DNA from: an uncultured Streptococcus sp.
GTDB taxonomy: Bacteria > Bacillota > Bacilli > Lactobacillales > Streptococcaceae
Reading direction: 5' to 3'
NCBI GenBank assembly: GCA_934229725.1
Contig: CAKQDX010000002.1
Location: 103,841-167,840 of the forward strand
DNA length: 64,000 nt
Below, in pieces: positions 38,203 to 46,472 of the stretch. The number at the start of each line of letters is the position of its first letter. The stretch's first letter is position 1. The notes beneath the pieces were generated by a model. It was not told the DNA's origin, searched no databases, and saw only the letters and a program-made list of their open reading frames with translations. The position numbers and the translations under genes are program-made.

Positions 38203-39426
38203 TCACTTTAAACTATTTTTAATGTCATCCAAAATCTGCTGACCTCGTTCAGTTATCTCACCACTATTCAAAATCATAGCAAGATAATCTTCTTGAGTTA
38301 TCTTGTCATACTCACTTACTAGAGCCAAGCTAGGTGCTACTTGCTGAGACAACCACTTAATCGTTTTTTCTATACTGTATGGTTCAGGTTTGGTACTTAA
38401 CACCAAAGGGAGACTGCCACCAAACAACTTTTGCCACTTCTTATCAGCAAGATAAGCCCCCCATTCGTTTAAACCATCATAAACATCAAAATTCGCATTG
38501 ATAAGTCCTCTTGCAACCTCACCTAAATCAATACCTTGCAAATATTCCTGTACTACAGCATTAGCTTTTTTCTGAGCTAATCGAATTTCATATCTGTTCC
38601 ATTCATCATAAACACACAACGCATCCTCAACGCTTATACCATCTTGTTTCGCACGTTCATAGCGTTTTTCATAAAAATTAAAGTAGAGTTCAGATTGACG
38701 AGAACCAAAATATAGCGAGATACCCTGTCTGTTATCTTCTCTATCTTGTTCATCCTCGAAATTAAGAGAACCACCACCGATATAGTTCCAACGTCTTAAC
38801 TTCTCAAAATATAGCTCTTGATTGTAATACTTAGTAATCATATCCGACAATTCGAATTGTTCACTTTCATTTCCCTTACCGAGATATAACTCATCAATCG
38901 CAATATCAAGACGAGTCACATTCATACTTGCTCGATACGAGAAATCAAGATTTTTAAAAAAATCAAACCACGTCAAATCATACTTAGCTAGAATACATTC
39001 AAATTCCCTGCACCCCTGACCTGACATCTGCAGTGTTATCTGATAATTACCAGTATCGAATTTGTCTGCAAAATCAAATATCCAAATATTACCACGTTGC
39101 CAAACATGATTATAATTCATCAATCCTGACTGAACAGACCTGAAATCCTTAAACTTGCAATGCAGAAACATGGTACAGAAGAAATCCAAATCACGAACAT
39201 CCTTAAATGTGATTCTCACATAGTCTATCAACACACGCAATCGCTCTTTTTCAGCATCACCATAACCAAATGCACTTTTTATTTCATTAAATCTAGCTAA
39301 AGACAACGCCTTTTTACCAGTCTCATAACGACTTATCAAAGTCCTATCAATACCACATACTTTCGCAAAATCAGCTTGTTTAAGTCCTGTTTTCTGCCGA
39401 AATTTTTTAAGATACCTTGCATCCAC
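38203..39426 (-). CDS. MobT-family relaxase with N-terminal HTH (Orf20 type)
   Basis: 407 residues: XRE-type helix-turn-helix (about 5-55: GLKQADFAKVCGIDRTLISRY split over the domain) followed by a Rep_trans-type replication initiation/relaxase domain (about 60-330) with the conserved NVTRLDIAIDE segment carrying catalytic acidic residues. MobT proteins nick oriT and start rolling-circle transfer and replication of Tn916/ICESt3 elements. The gene directly follows the oriT-like region. Confidence 0.93.
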   Translation of the reverse strand: MDARYLKKFRQKTGLKQADFAKVCGIDRTLISRYETGKKALSLARFNEIKSAFGYGDAEKERLRVLIDYVRITFKDVRDLDFFCTMFLHCKFKDFRSVQSGLMNYNHVWQRGNIWIFDFADKFDTGNYQITLQMSGQGCREFECILAKYDLTWFDFFKNLDFSYRASMNVTRLDIAIDELYLGKGNESEQFELSDMITKYYNQELYFEKLRRWNYIGGGSLNFEDEQDREDNRQGISLYFGSRQSELYFNFYEKRYERAKQDGISVEDALCVYDEWNRYEIRLAQKKANAVVQEYLQGIDLGEVARGLINANFDVYDGLNEWGAYLADKKWQKLFGGSLPLVLSTKPEPYSIEKTIKWLSQQVAPSLALVSEYDKITQEDYLAMILNSGEITERGQQILDDIKNSLK

Positions 39427-39452
39427 CTACTTTTCACTCCTTTTTTGCAAAC

Positions 39453-39580
39453 TTTGTGACCTGTTTTTTTCGATTTTGTGACCTCACGCTGAAACTTGCA
39501 ATCGCAAGCTACACAAGGCTTTAGGGAGGTTTGAATACCCAATTTCCCAAATTGTTACCCCCCTATTAGAGAGAGGGGGT
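39453..39580. other. oriT-like region with relaxase-site candidates
   Basis: Between the relaxase and coupling-protein genes, as in Tn916. It contains direct repeats TTTGTGACCT at 39453-39462 and 39475-39484 (22-bp spacing), an inverted repeat CTTGC/GCAAG at 39495-39508 and a GC-rich hairpin with arms ACCCCC and GGGGGT at 39557-39580 enclosing CTATTAGAGAGA. The last resembles the C-run/G-run nic hairpins reported for ICEBs1 and Tn916. The nick position is not determined. Confidence 0.65.
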
Positions 39581-39600
39581 TGTAATCAAAACCCCTCCCT

Positions 39601-39691
39601 CTAATCAGGGCATAGCTGGTCCACAACAAGAACGTGTACGAGCCAAGCTACGCTTGGCTCTAGTTCTTGTTGTTAGCTATGCCCTGATTAG
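39601..39691. repeat. large compound hairpin beside oriT
   Basis: Three perfectly paired nested stems on one axis: CTAATCAGGGCATAGCT (39601-39617) with 39675-39691, ACAACAAGAAC (39623-39633) with 39663-39673, and GAGCCAAGC (39640-39648) with 39652-39660. The 37 paired positions in a 91-nt segment would fold strongly as single-stranded DNA or RNA. A single-strand origin is a reasonable guess. Confidence 0.8.
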
Positions 39692-39714
39692 AAAGAGTGG
39701 TCCTTACACACTTT

Positions 39715-41424
39715 CTAATTGAAGGCATCACGGTCAAAATGGATAGAAACCATCTCTTTCCATGTACCATCAAAGTTTTCAAATGAATCAAAAAGCCCCT
39801 CTAAAAGAAGACAATCCTCCTCAGTCAAAACAACTTTACCATTATCTCGTTTAAATTCTTTAAATCCTCCTTTTTCAATAACATCTATAACATTTTTAAT
39901 CTGTCCAAATGACTTATCAATAGACTTAGACAATTCAAAAATAGTCTTTAAATCAGACGAATCAGACAAACTTTGAACAGGCAAATCAATAGAATCATCT
40001 AAAGCAATATCATCTTGATTTTCTACAACATCCTCACTATCAACACCACCCTGATAATTCGGTTCATGTGGATTTTCAATCCTAGAATAAGTTTCAAACA
40101 CATCAAAGAATGAAAAACCTTTTGTCAAATTAGGTGCATAAAATTCTTGTGCAGGCAAGCCAAAGATACCACTATATCCACGACCATAAACCTTTTTACC
40201 ATTCAAACGCTCAATAAATCGAAATTTCTTATTAGCATTTTCATCACCAAAAGTCATCTGATAACCACTATCTGACAAACGCCCCATTGAAATATGGTGC
40301 ATCATATTATCACGTAACTTAGTAGGCAAATCATCATAGGTAGGTTTTTGCATAGCCAAAATAACATAAGACCCCACCTGACGACCTTTAAGAATAATTT
40401 CAAGCAAATCATCAATCATCTGTCCACCAATCTTAGCATTACGATTAAGTGAAGCCATCAATGCGTTCCACTCATCAACCATCAGAATGTTAGGTTCAAG
40501 ACCATATTCATAAAAACGTCCTAATTCACGTTCACCACGCTTTTTCATCTCAGCACGCATATAATCATAACGGTTATTCATGGTCTGCTTAAAATCAGCA
40601 ACCATCTTAGCTATATCCTCTTTTTCAAAGAAAACACGACCTTTAAAAATATCCAAATCCCCTAGAGGTACGAAATCAGCACGTTTAGGGTCACCAAGAT
40701 ACACAACACATTTTTTAGCAAGACCAACTAAAATCTCACGCAAAAGAACTGTCTTACCACCACCAGTACCACCAACAATAAGCAAGTGAGGATTCTCAGT
40801 CATAGACCATTTAACAACCTTAGAAAGAACAAGCTCATACTTATCATTCAGGACAACATCCTTAGCCTCAATTCGATTAAGGAAAGCTGAATAGGCAAGC
40901 TCATAAACAACAAATTTTTCTTCATCAATCTTATTCATAAAATCCATGAAATAAGTTGTTTCAAGCTCAGAACCAATACGAGAGAATCGGTCTTGAAATT
41001 TACTACCTTGTGTTCCCAAATAAAGCCTTAAATCATATTTACCTTGTTTAAGATACACTTTAGGAAATTTTTTCCTAGACCTACCACCCTGCTTACGACT
41101 AGCCTTTTCATAATAAAAACCCTGCTCATTTAGAAAATTTGCAGTAAGCCACAAACGATAAATCCTTTTATACAATGGAATCCTATCCTCAGCAAGTACA
41201 TGCAAAAAAGACACCAATGGATAAATCAATACCAAAAAGACCACTACAGGAATCATACTCAAATAATTCAGAGCAACAAACTGCTCATAATTTAAGTAAG
41301 AATAATAACCAATAGCTAAAATAAAAGGCAAAGCCCAAAACAATTTAAGCATCCAAATCAAATTCAAATGCCAAGGCTTTATCCTAAAACCTCGATAAAT
41401 AAAAATAATACCACCCCATTTCAA
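39715..41424 (-). CDS. TcpA/FtsK-like coupling protein (Orf21 type)
   Basis: 569 residues: two N-terminal membrane helices (about 24-44 and 54-76), Walker A GGTGGGKT at 218-225 and Walker B NILMVDEWNAL near 315. It is the DNA coupling ATPase that hands the relaxosome to the channel. The frame starts with TTG at 41422-41424 with no clear ribosome site and only 13 bp after a hairpin with a T run; the next Met is residue 25. The true start is uncertain. Confidence 0.92.
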   Translation of the reverse strand: MKWGGIIFIYRGFRIKPWHLNLIWMLKLFWALPFILAIGYYSYLNYEQFVALNYLSMIPVVVFLVLIYPLVSFLHVLAEDRIPLYKRIYRLWLTANFLNEQGFYYEKASRKQGGRSRKKFPKVYLKQGKYDLRLYLGTQGSKFQDRFSRIGSELETTYFMDFMNKIDEEKFVVYELAYSAFLNRIEAKDVVLNDKYELVLSKVVKWSMTENPHLLIVGGTGGGKTVLLREILVGLAKKCVVYLGDPKRADFVPLGDLDIFKGRVFFEKEDIAKMVADFKQTMNNRYDYMRAEMKKRGERELGRFYEYGLEPNILMVDEWNALMASLNRNAKIGGQMIDDLLEIILKGRQVGSYVILAMQKPTYDDLPTKLRDNMMHHISMGRLSDSGYQMTFGDENANKKFRFIERLNGKKVYGRGYSGIFGLPAQEFYAPNLTKGFSFFDVFETYSRIENPHEPNYQGGVDSEDVVENQDDIALDDSIDLPVQSLSDSSDLKTIFELSKSIDKSFGQIKNVIDVIEKGGFKEFKRDNGKVVLTEEDCLLLEGLFDSFENFDGTWKEMVSIHFDRDAFN

Positions 41425-41436
41425 AATAATTTCAAA

Positions 41437-41474
41437 TAAAAAAGATAGTAGCTATATCATCCCAAACTACTATC
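41437..41474 (-). terminator. intrinsic terminator just upstream of the coupling-protein gene
   Basis: Minus strand GATAGTAG/CTACTATC perfect 8-bp stem, 15-nt loop, then six T. It lies between the DUF961 genes and tcpA-like gene. Confidence 0.8.
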
Positions 41475-41508
41475 TCAATAAAAATTAAAAAGTATTACTC
41501 AAACAACC

Positions 41509-41976
41509 TTATTTTGGTTTATTATCATCATTATGTTGCTCAGGTTTTGGAGGCTTAGGTCCTTGTGGTCCACCAACCTTAAAAATACCACTAGCAAACA
41601 ACTTAGCTTCACCACTACCGACCTGAGAATAAGTCACCACAATATCATTAAGTGATACTTTATCACCAAATTTCAATCCTAACTCATCAAAAGCTGACAA
41701 AGGCATGTCCGTAATCGTAACAAAGACTTGTTTATGTACCTTAGAACGCAACGCTACATCAAAGCCCTGCATTTCCCCAGTCGCAACCTGACGATAAGTA
41801 CCATCGCCATTAGGACGGTTCAGGTCATCCTCATAAACAAGATTATCTCGAACCTTTTCAATAAAAGTTAACTCGCCAAGCTGTTCAGCAGGATTTTCAA
41901 TTACATCATTCAAAATACGATACTGTTTACCAAAAATATCGAACTTGTCACCCAAATTCAAACCATAGCGTGCCAT
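41509..41976 (-). CDS. DUF961 (YdcP-like) ICE protein, larger copy
   Basis: 155 residues matching the DUF961 family found at the head of Tn916-type transfer modules (Orf22/Orf23). The N-terminus MARYGLNLGDKFDIFG and the FVTITDMPLSAFDELG core are visible; a low-complexity Pro/Gly/Asn tail ends the protein. Function unproven; the family is tied to conjugation by context. Confidence 0.85.
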   Translation of the reverse strand: MARYGLNLGDKFDIFGKQYRILNDVIENPAEQLGELTFIEKVRDNLVYEDDLNRPNGDGTYRQVATGEMQGFDVALRSKVHKQVFVTITDMPLSAFDELGLKFGDKVSLNDIVVTYSQVGSGEAKLFASGIFKVGGPQGPKPPKPEQHNDDNKPK

Positions 41977-41996
41977 AAATCTAATACCTCACTTCC

Positions 41997-42299
41997 TTAT
42001 TTTAAAACATTCAATTTCTTAGCATAAACAGATACATACGGAGCAACTTGACGACCCTCAGCATAATCTTCAAAAAACATAGGCTCACAGCCATCAAAAT
42101 TGACTCTAGCATCCTCCTCAATCACACCATCAATCACAGGAGTAATTACATAAAACAATCCATGACGTTCATTCATAAGCAAATGACGAATATAAGAACC
42201 ACGTTGTCCATTAACTTGACGAGGTGGCTGACCCTCTTGACCCAAATAAATAGCTTCGCCAATAGCACTACTATTTAACTTAATATTACTTAATTTCAT
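41997..42299 (-). CDS. DUF961-like ICE protein, smaller copy
   Basis: 100 residues. Position and length match the second small gene (Orf23 type) of Tn916 modules. It has the RGSYIRHLLMNERHG and EPMFFEDY segments; the similarity to DUF961 is by context and composition rather than a clear motif. Confidence 0.75.
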   Translation of the reverse strand: MKLSNIKLNSSAIGEAIYLGQEGQPPRQVNGQRGSYIRHLLMNERHGLFYVITPVIDGVIEEDARVNFDGCEPMFFEDYAEGRQVAPYVSVYAKKLNVLK

Positions 42300-42315
42300 T
42301 ATTCAAATACCTCAC

Positions 42316-43956
42316 TTAATTTTCTTTCCCTGACTTAAAGCCAAACACACCCAAAACAAATAAAACAATTCCTGAAAGCATAGCTAAAACAGTTGATTTT
42401 TCACCAGTATGGGGAAGAACAGAACCTTTTTCAACAACAGGTGCTTTAGGAGCAACAGGTTCAACGGGTGTCACAGGTTTATCCTTAACAGGTGTCACAG
42501 GTTTTGGATTCTCAGGAGTTTTAGTCTCTACAGGACCAAAGTAAATCACATCATCATTCACATAATGAAAGACATCGTTTTTAATAGATTCCCCTGCTTT
42601 AACACGCAACGCAGAAATAACAGCTTTAACTTGAAATTTAGATGATGGACTCAACTTAGAAAGGAAGTCCTTATTAACATCAAAATTCCATTTACCAGTC
42701 TTAACATCATAACTTACAGTAACATTCTGACGTAACATCTCATCAGTCACTTTTTCACCAGTTTTAAGCGTAGCACTTGTTTTATCAGTCAACTCAGCCA
42801 TATAACCTTGATACTGGTCATGAACCGTATCAAGGTAATCTGTAAAGCCATAACGATAAAGAGGTTTAGCAGAAACATCAACCAAAGAACCAGTCAATGG
42901 ATATTTAACAACATCACCAAGTTTAACTGTCCCATGATTCACGTCTTTACCATCCTTATCAGTAACCTCTTTCTTAACTGTCAAAGGTTGCTCATAAGTA
43001 TCTTTATGCCAAGAAACAACAGGTACAGCAGGCTTCTCATTAGTGTTTTTTAACTTAAAGTACAACTGACCTGCAGTGTTATAAATCCAAGTATCATCAA
43101 TCTTCAAAAAGTTAACCCAAGGCGTGAAATCCCCTGCTTTAACATTGAAAACCTTATTCAAAGTAAAGGTCTTACCAATAACATCATTAAATGATTGACT
43201 ACCATCATGTCCTTTAGAATAAAGAACATTACCTTCTAGGTCCTTAACAATATAGTTAATATTCTTATTAACTGCCAAGTTAGGACCAGTCACATTCAAA
43301 TCATATTTATCCAAATTGACACTTGAAATGGTAATTTTTTCAGAACCATCTCCATTATTAGAAACTGAATAATTAACCTTACCATTCAATGTACCAGTCG
43401 CAAATGATGAAACACCATCATTTAAATCATGAACACTTGTAAAAGTGCCATCATTATTGACCGTTACCTTTTGCCATGTATTATACTGACCTGCATCAGT
43501 TACAGATTCAGCCTCACCTTTACCCTCAGACTCAACATTAGTAGCCTTATTATAATCAGCAACCTGCTTATTATAATCATCTACAGTCTTATCAATAGCT
43601 TCAGACTGCTTCGCATAATCTTCTTGACCTTTTTTCTCAGATTCCACAGACTTTGATTCAGTCTCAGTTACAGTTAAACCACTGTTCTTAGCCTCAGAAA
43701 CAGAATCAATCAAATCCTTAGAAACAGGAACAGAAGTTGTATAAGTTGGGTTCTTAGAAACCTCAACAGCCTCAGTACCATTTACAGGTGTTACCTTTGT
43801 TGTTGTATTATCTACAGAACTTGTCGAATTAACCTCATCTGCAGATACAACACCACCAAATAAAACTACTGCCCCTGCCAGAGCAATCCCTGAAACCACC
43901 TTTTTACCATACTTACGAACGAATCCGTGACCTTTTACATCATTTTTAAATTCCAT
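42316..43956 (-). CDS. antigen I/II-like (SspB-related) LPHTG adhesin
   Basis: 546 residues: signal peptide with YGKKVVSGIALAGAVVLFGG, a coiled-coil Ser/Glu/Lys stalk (about 80-145), a middle domain starting TWQKVTVNNDG, a C-terminal antigen I/II-type isopeptide-forming domain (about 330-490, from SWHKDTYEQPLTVKKEV), a Pro-rich wall spanner (TPVKDKPVTPVEPVAP) and LPHTGEK, helix and basic tail. It is far shorter than oral antigen I/II proteins, which exceed 1000 residues. Anchoring by the nearby SrtA is likely; a role in cell-cell contact during mating or in adhesion is inference. Confidence 0.88.
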   Translation of the reverse strand: MEFKNDVKGHGFVRKYGKKVVSGIALAGAVVLFGGVVSADEVNSTSSVDNTTTKVTPVNGTEAVEVSKNPTYTTSVPVSKDLIDSVSEAKNSGLTVTETESKSVESEKKGQEDYAKQSEAIDKTVDDYNKQVADYNKATNVESEGKGEAESVTDAGQYNTWQKVTVNNDGTFTSVHDLNDGVSSFATGTLNGKVNYSVSNNGDGSEKITISSVNLDKYDLNVTGPNLAVNKNINYIVKDLEGNVLYSKGHDGSQSFNDVIGKTFTLNKVFNVKAGDFTPWVNFLKIDDTWIYNTAGQLYFKLKNTNEKPAVPVVSWHKDTYEQPLTVKKEVTDKDGKDVNHGTVKLGDVVKYPLTGSLVDVSAKPLYRYGFTDYLDTVHDQYQGYMAELTDKTSATLKTGEKVTDEMLRQNVTVSYDVKTGKWNFDVNKDFLSKLSPSSKFQVKAVISALRVKAGESIKNDVFHYVNDDVIYFGPVETKTPENPKPVTPVKDKPVTPVEPVAPKAPVVEKGSVLPHTGEKSTVLAMLSGIVLFVLGVFGFKSGKEN

Positions 43957-44008
43957 TTAATACATTTTCCTTTCCTAAAACAAAAACCAACAACAATATT
44001 TTTTATAT

Positions 44009-44035
44009 TCACGATGGAGAACGTGAACTTATCAT
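44009..44035 (-). CDS. possible 8-residue leader peptide before the adhesin
   Basis: ATG at 44033-44035 with AAGGAG 7 nt upstream, then MISSRSPS and TGA. A TTCACG/CGTGAA hairpin lies within it. Very short, so it could be chance; the strong ribosome site is the only reason to list it. Confidence 0.25.
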   Translation of the reverse strand: MISSRSPS

Positions 44036-44057
44036 AATCAATCTCCTTTTTCCCAAT

Positions 44058-44082
44058 AAAAAAAGCCATGTAAAACATGACT
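44058..44082 (-). terminator. intrinsic terminator after the first small-gene group
   Basis: Minus strand AGTCATG/CATGGCT (one G-T pair), loop TTTTA, then T run. It separates the regulator-side small genes from the adhesin. Confidence 0.8.
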
Positions 44083-44410
44083 AATATATAGAAACTCCCT
44101 TTTCATGCCATCGAAGCCTAAAACGCATTTTGACATCCGTATCAAACCCATATAATAGATTAGCAAAAGTCGGATAAATGCCTTTTTCAGTACAATTATA
44201 GGCAATTATTTCATCCTCATAATCATCAACAAACTCTTTCAAAGCATTTATATCCGTTTGATTATAGGCATAAGGATAATGTGGTCGATATTCTACACCC
44301 TCAGAATCCGTTATTAAAAGAGAATAAGTTTTCTTTTCTTCTACAGCTCTATCACCTACGACAAAAGGTCTAGGAACTATAGAAATATTATAACCAAGAA
44401 TAAAGAACAC
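44081..44410 (-). CDS. ICE orphan protein, paralogue A (109 aa)
   Basis: Not recognised. It shares a core with the protein at 45312-45599: YPY, then LKEFV, an acidic stretch and EDEII/DDII, so the two are likely paralogues. The frame opens with GTG directly on the AGGAGG ribosome site, too close for use; a downstream ATT or other rare start may be used, so the first residues are uncertain. Confidence 0.6.
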   Translation of the reverse strand: MFFILGYNISIVPRPFVVGDRAVEEKKTYSLLITDSEGVEYRPHYPYAYNQTDINALKEFVDDYEDEIIAYNCTEKGIYPTFANLLYGFDTDVKMRFRLRWHEKGVSIY

Positions 44411-44417
44411 CTCCTAA

Positions 44418-44756
44418 CTAAAATAACTCCCACTTAATACACTTACGCCATTTTTTACTAGAATGTAATAATAACTCACAAAGACCATCATTTACTACAG
44501 TACCATGGTGAATAATCACTTCACCATCAGCATAATAACCATCTAATAAATCAAAATCAATACTGTTTAGCACTAACGAATAACAGAAAGACCTCTTAGC
44601 CCCATTTTCAACAATAAGAAGACCATTAGCAACTTCATCATCAACATAAACTTTGACAACAGACTTCTTTTTAGAACCCTTTAAAAGAGCTATCAACTGA
44701 GACTTTACAAATAAATTGGAAACGAAATTCACATATACACCCCACATATAAAGCAA
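44418..44756 (-). CDS. ICE orphan protein (112 aa), start uncertain
   Basis: Not recognised. Starts with TTG (44754-44756) or ATG (44745-44747), neither with a good ribosome site. The first about 25 residues are hydrophobic (GVYVNFVSNLF) and the rest is a small alpha/beta domain. It overlaps the 46-codon membrane ORF at 44729-44869 in another frame, and the two might once have been one gene. Confidence 0.55.
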   Translation of the reverse strand: MLYMWGVYVNFVSNLFVKSQLIALLKGSKKKSVVKVYVDDEVANGLLIVENGAKRSFCYSLVLNSIDFDLLDGYYADGEVIIHHGTVVNDGLCELLLHSSKKWRKCIKWELF

Positions 44757-44869
44757 ACAAATGCTACAAAGAAATATACTCTATCCATGAGCAATGCCCC
44801 ATCGGCCCAAAGATTAACTCCTTTATAAAAAAGGTAAAAAGAGAACAAAATAAGAGCAACACCCATCAT
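44729..44869 (-). CDS. 46-residue membrane peptide, possibly the N-terminus of a frameshifted gene
   Basis: ATG ATG at 44864-44869 with GAGGT about 9 nt upstream, then MMGVALILFSFYLFYKG and a second hydrophobic segment VYFFVAFVCFICGVY before TGA. The second helix would continue smoothly into the overlapping +1 frame (YVNFVSNLFVKS) of the next gene. Either a separate small membrane protein or a broken longer one. Confidence 0.5.
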   Translation of the reverse strand: MMGVALILFSFYLFYKGVNLWADGALLMDRVYFFVAFVCFICGVYM

Positions 44870-44879
44870 AATATTTACC

Positions 44880-45302
44880 TCAACTTACTTTTTCTAATAA
44901 GCCATTCAATAAATCAACAACCTCAGTCTTATAAACAAGTTTTACCTTATTATCTACTAACATAACAGGTATATCTTCAACTTTTTTAGTTGAGTTAATT
45001 TGCTTAATAACACCATGAGCCAAACTACCATTAAACCCTAAATCAGTTAGGTCCTTATAAGAGAAACAATCTTCTCTATCAAAATCAGTATTTGCCAAAG
45101 ACTTATAGGAAATCAAATCATCAAGACTACAATCAAAAATAGCTGACATCTTAACTAATGCTTCAATATCAGGAAAAGCATCACCTGAAACCCATCGTTG
45201 AATCGAACGAAGACTAACACCTAATTCCTCAGCTAAACGTTTATTATCATAACCCTTATGATGAATAAGGTGTTTTATATTACTTTCAACTTTCAAATCC
45301 AT
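44880..45302 (-). CDS. XRE-type transcriptional regulator of the ICE
   Basis: 140 residues with an N-terminal helix-turn-helix (about 8-60: KRLAEELGVSLRSIQRWVSG) and an uncharacterised C-terminal domain. I use the ATG at 45300-45302 with AGGTGAT upstream. It is cotranscribed with the orphan genes around it and could control the transfer module. Confidence 0.8.
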   Translation of the reverse strand: MDLKVESNIKHLIHHKGYDNKRLAEELGVSLRSIQRWVSGDAFPDIEALVKMSAIFDCSLDDLISYKSLANTDFDREDCFSYKDLTDLGFNGSLAHGVIKQINSTKKVEDIPVMLVDNKVKLVYKTEVVDLLNGLLEKVS

Positions 45303-45311
45303 AATAATCAC

Positions 45312-45599
45312 CTAAAAAACAAAAACATCTGACTCAGCACATGACTTAATAAAATCACTTTGTGCATCGCCATCATACCCACAAATATAAAATGTTAGAC
45401 CATAATTATGCTCAACATCCTCAATTTTACGAATAATATCATCAAAATAACCTTCAACAAACTCCTTTAAACTATCAAGACTAGACGAATAAGGATAATA
45501 AGGAATAATCTTCTCATTAGTTTCCTTATCAGTAATTTCAATTCTATAAAAACCATCATCTAAAACAAAATCAATCTTATAAAATTCATCTTCCATCAT
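45312..45599 (-). CDS. ICE orphan protein, paralogue B (95 aa)
   Basis: Not recognised. The start is ATG at 45597-45599 with GAGG 7 nt upstream; the open frame upstream to 45629 lacks support. It shares IIPYYPY-LDSLKEFVEGYFDDII with paralogue A at 44081-44410. First gene after the non-coding region and its terminator. Confidence 0.65.
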   Translation of the reverse strand: MMEDEFYKIDFVLDDGFYRIEITDKETNEKIIPYYPYSSSLDSLKEFVEGYFDDIIRKIEDVEHNYGLTFYICGYDGDAQSDFIKSCAESDVFVF

Positions 45600-45750
45600 A
45601 GAACACCTCACAAATAATTCTTCAAACAAACTAGCTTACAAGAATTTACCAAACTGATAAACTCTTATAAACTAACAAAAACTTACTTATTATTAGGACG
45701 AAACCTCATCTAAATAAGTTTTGTCAGTTTTTCTAACCAAATATTTCTAT

Positions 45751-45785
45751 TAAAAAAACTCTACGGAAATCCATAGAGTATGAGT
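45751..45785 (-). terminator. strong intrinsic terminator ending the non-coding region
   Basis: Minus strand ACTCTATGGA/TCCGTAGAGT (one G-T pair) with a tight loop, then seven T. It lies 150 bp before the first orphan gene, so it ends or attenuates a transcript that comes from the promoter at 46495-46523. Confidence 0.88.
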
Positions 45786-46048
45786 ACACTAAAATAAATA
45801 CGCATGCTCTTATCTTCGCACACTACATCATGCCAAATATTGACACTTAGGACAAGTCACAGCACTAAAAGTGACTTACTCACCTTGCCCATTAGCAGAC
45901 CCAAAATGAATCCACACACCGCCCACAGTCTTGTTAGCCGTGATTTCTGACATAATCACCAACCAACGCTGTCTCCACCCCGTTAAGGGTAGCAGTTCTA
46001 GTTTTTCGCTCTACACAGGAAAACTTTACAGCCAAAACCTTAATACTT

Positions 46049-46198
46049 TTTTAATCTATAATTAGCTCACTAGCTTTTTCCTACTGATATTCGTTTCTCA
46101 AAGTATTATTGGTTTTGATAGTATTGCTTACTTCTATTGACCTAATACTTTATATAAACACATCTATCAGCCCCTAGTAGGCTAATTATAGATTAAAA
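46049..46198. repeat. 25-bp inverted repeat enclosing 100 bp
   Basis: Arms 46049-46073 and 46174-46198 match at 23 of 25 positions; the outer 18 bp (TTTTAATCTATAATTAGC) are perfect. Each arm contains TATAAT; on the minus strand the right arm forms TTGTTG-16 bp-TATAAT (46185-46212), a possible second promoter. Confidence 0.75.
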
Positions 46199-46472
46199 TG
46201 TCAAAACAACAAAATCTATTAAACACTAAACAAAAATTTTGTATAATAAAACCTTGTCTTTTTTACCAAAACATACTACAATAAAATTACCACATTTTAT
46301 GACGTTGTTTTGATAAAAGTTAATTCATTTATCATTATGACGTATTTTTTATACAATTTTCAAAGAACTGAAATACTCTCTATTCTAAAAAAGAGTATTA
46401 TTTTAGCATAATCAAAATACATAATTCAAAGCACGAAAGCTCATTTTAATTACAGTAATTGTTATGCCACAA

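Noticed and set aside
39336..39542. 68-codon minus-strand frame over the start of the relaxase gene
   Set aside because: It overlaps the relaxase start in another frame and covers the iteron repeats; no ribosome site.
45876..45953. 25-codon frame MSEITANKTVGGVWIHFG... in the non-coding region
   Set aside because: Only a weak ribosome site, no homology known to me, and it lies across hairpin arms. It may be part of the RNA structure; I kept the region as a possible ncRNA.
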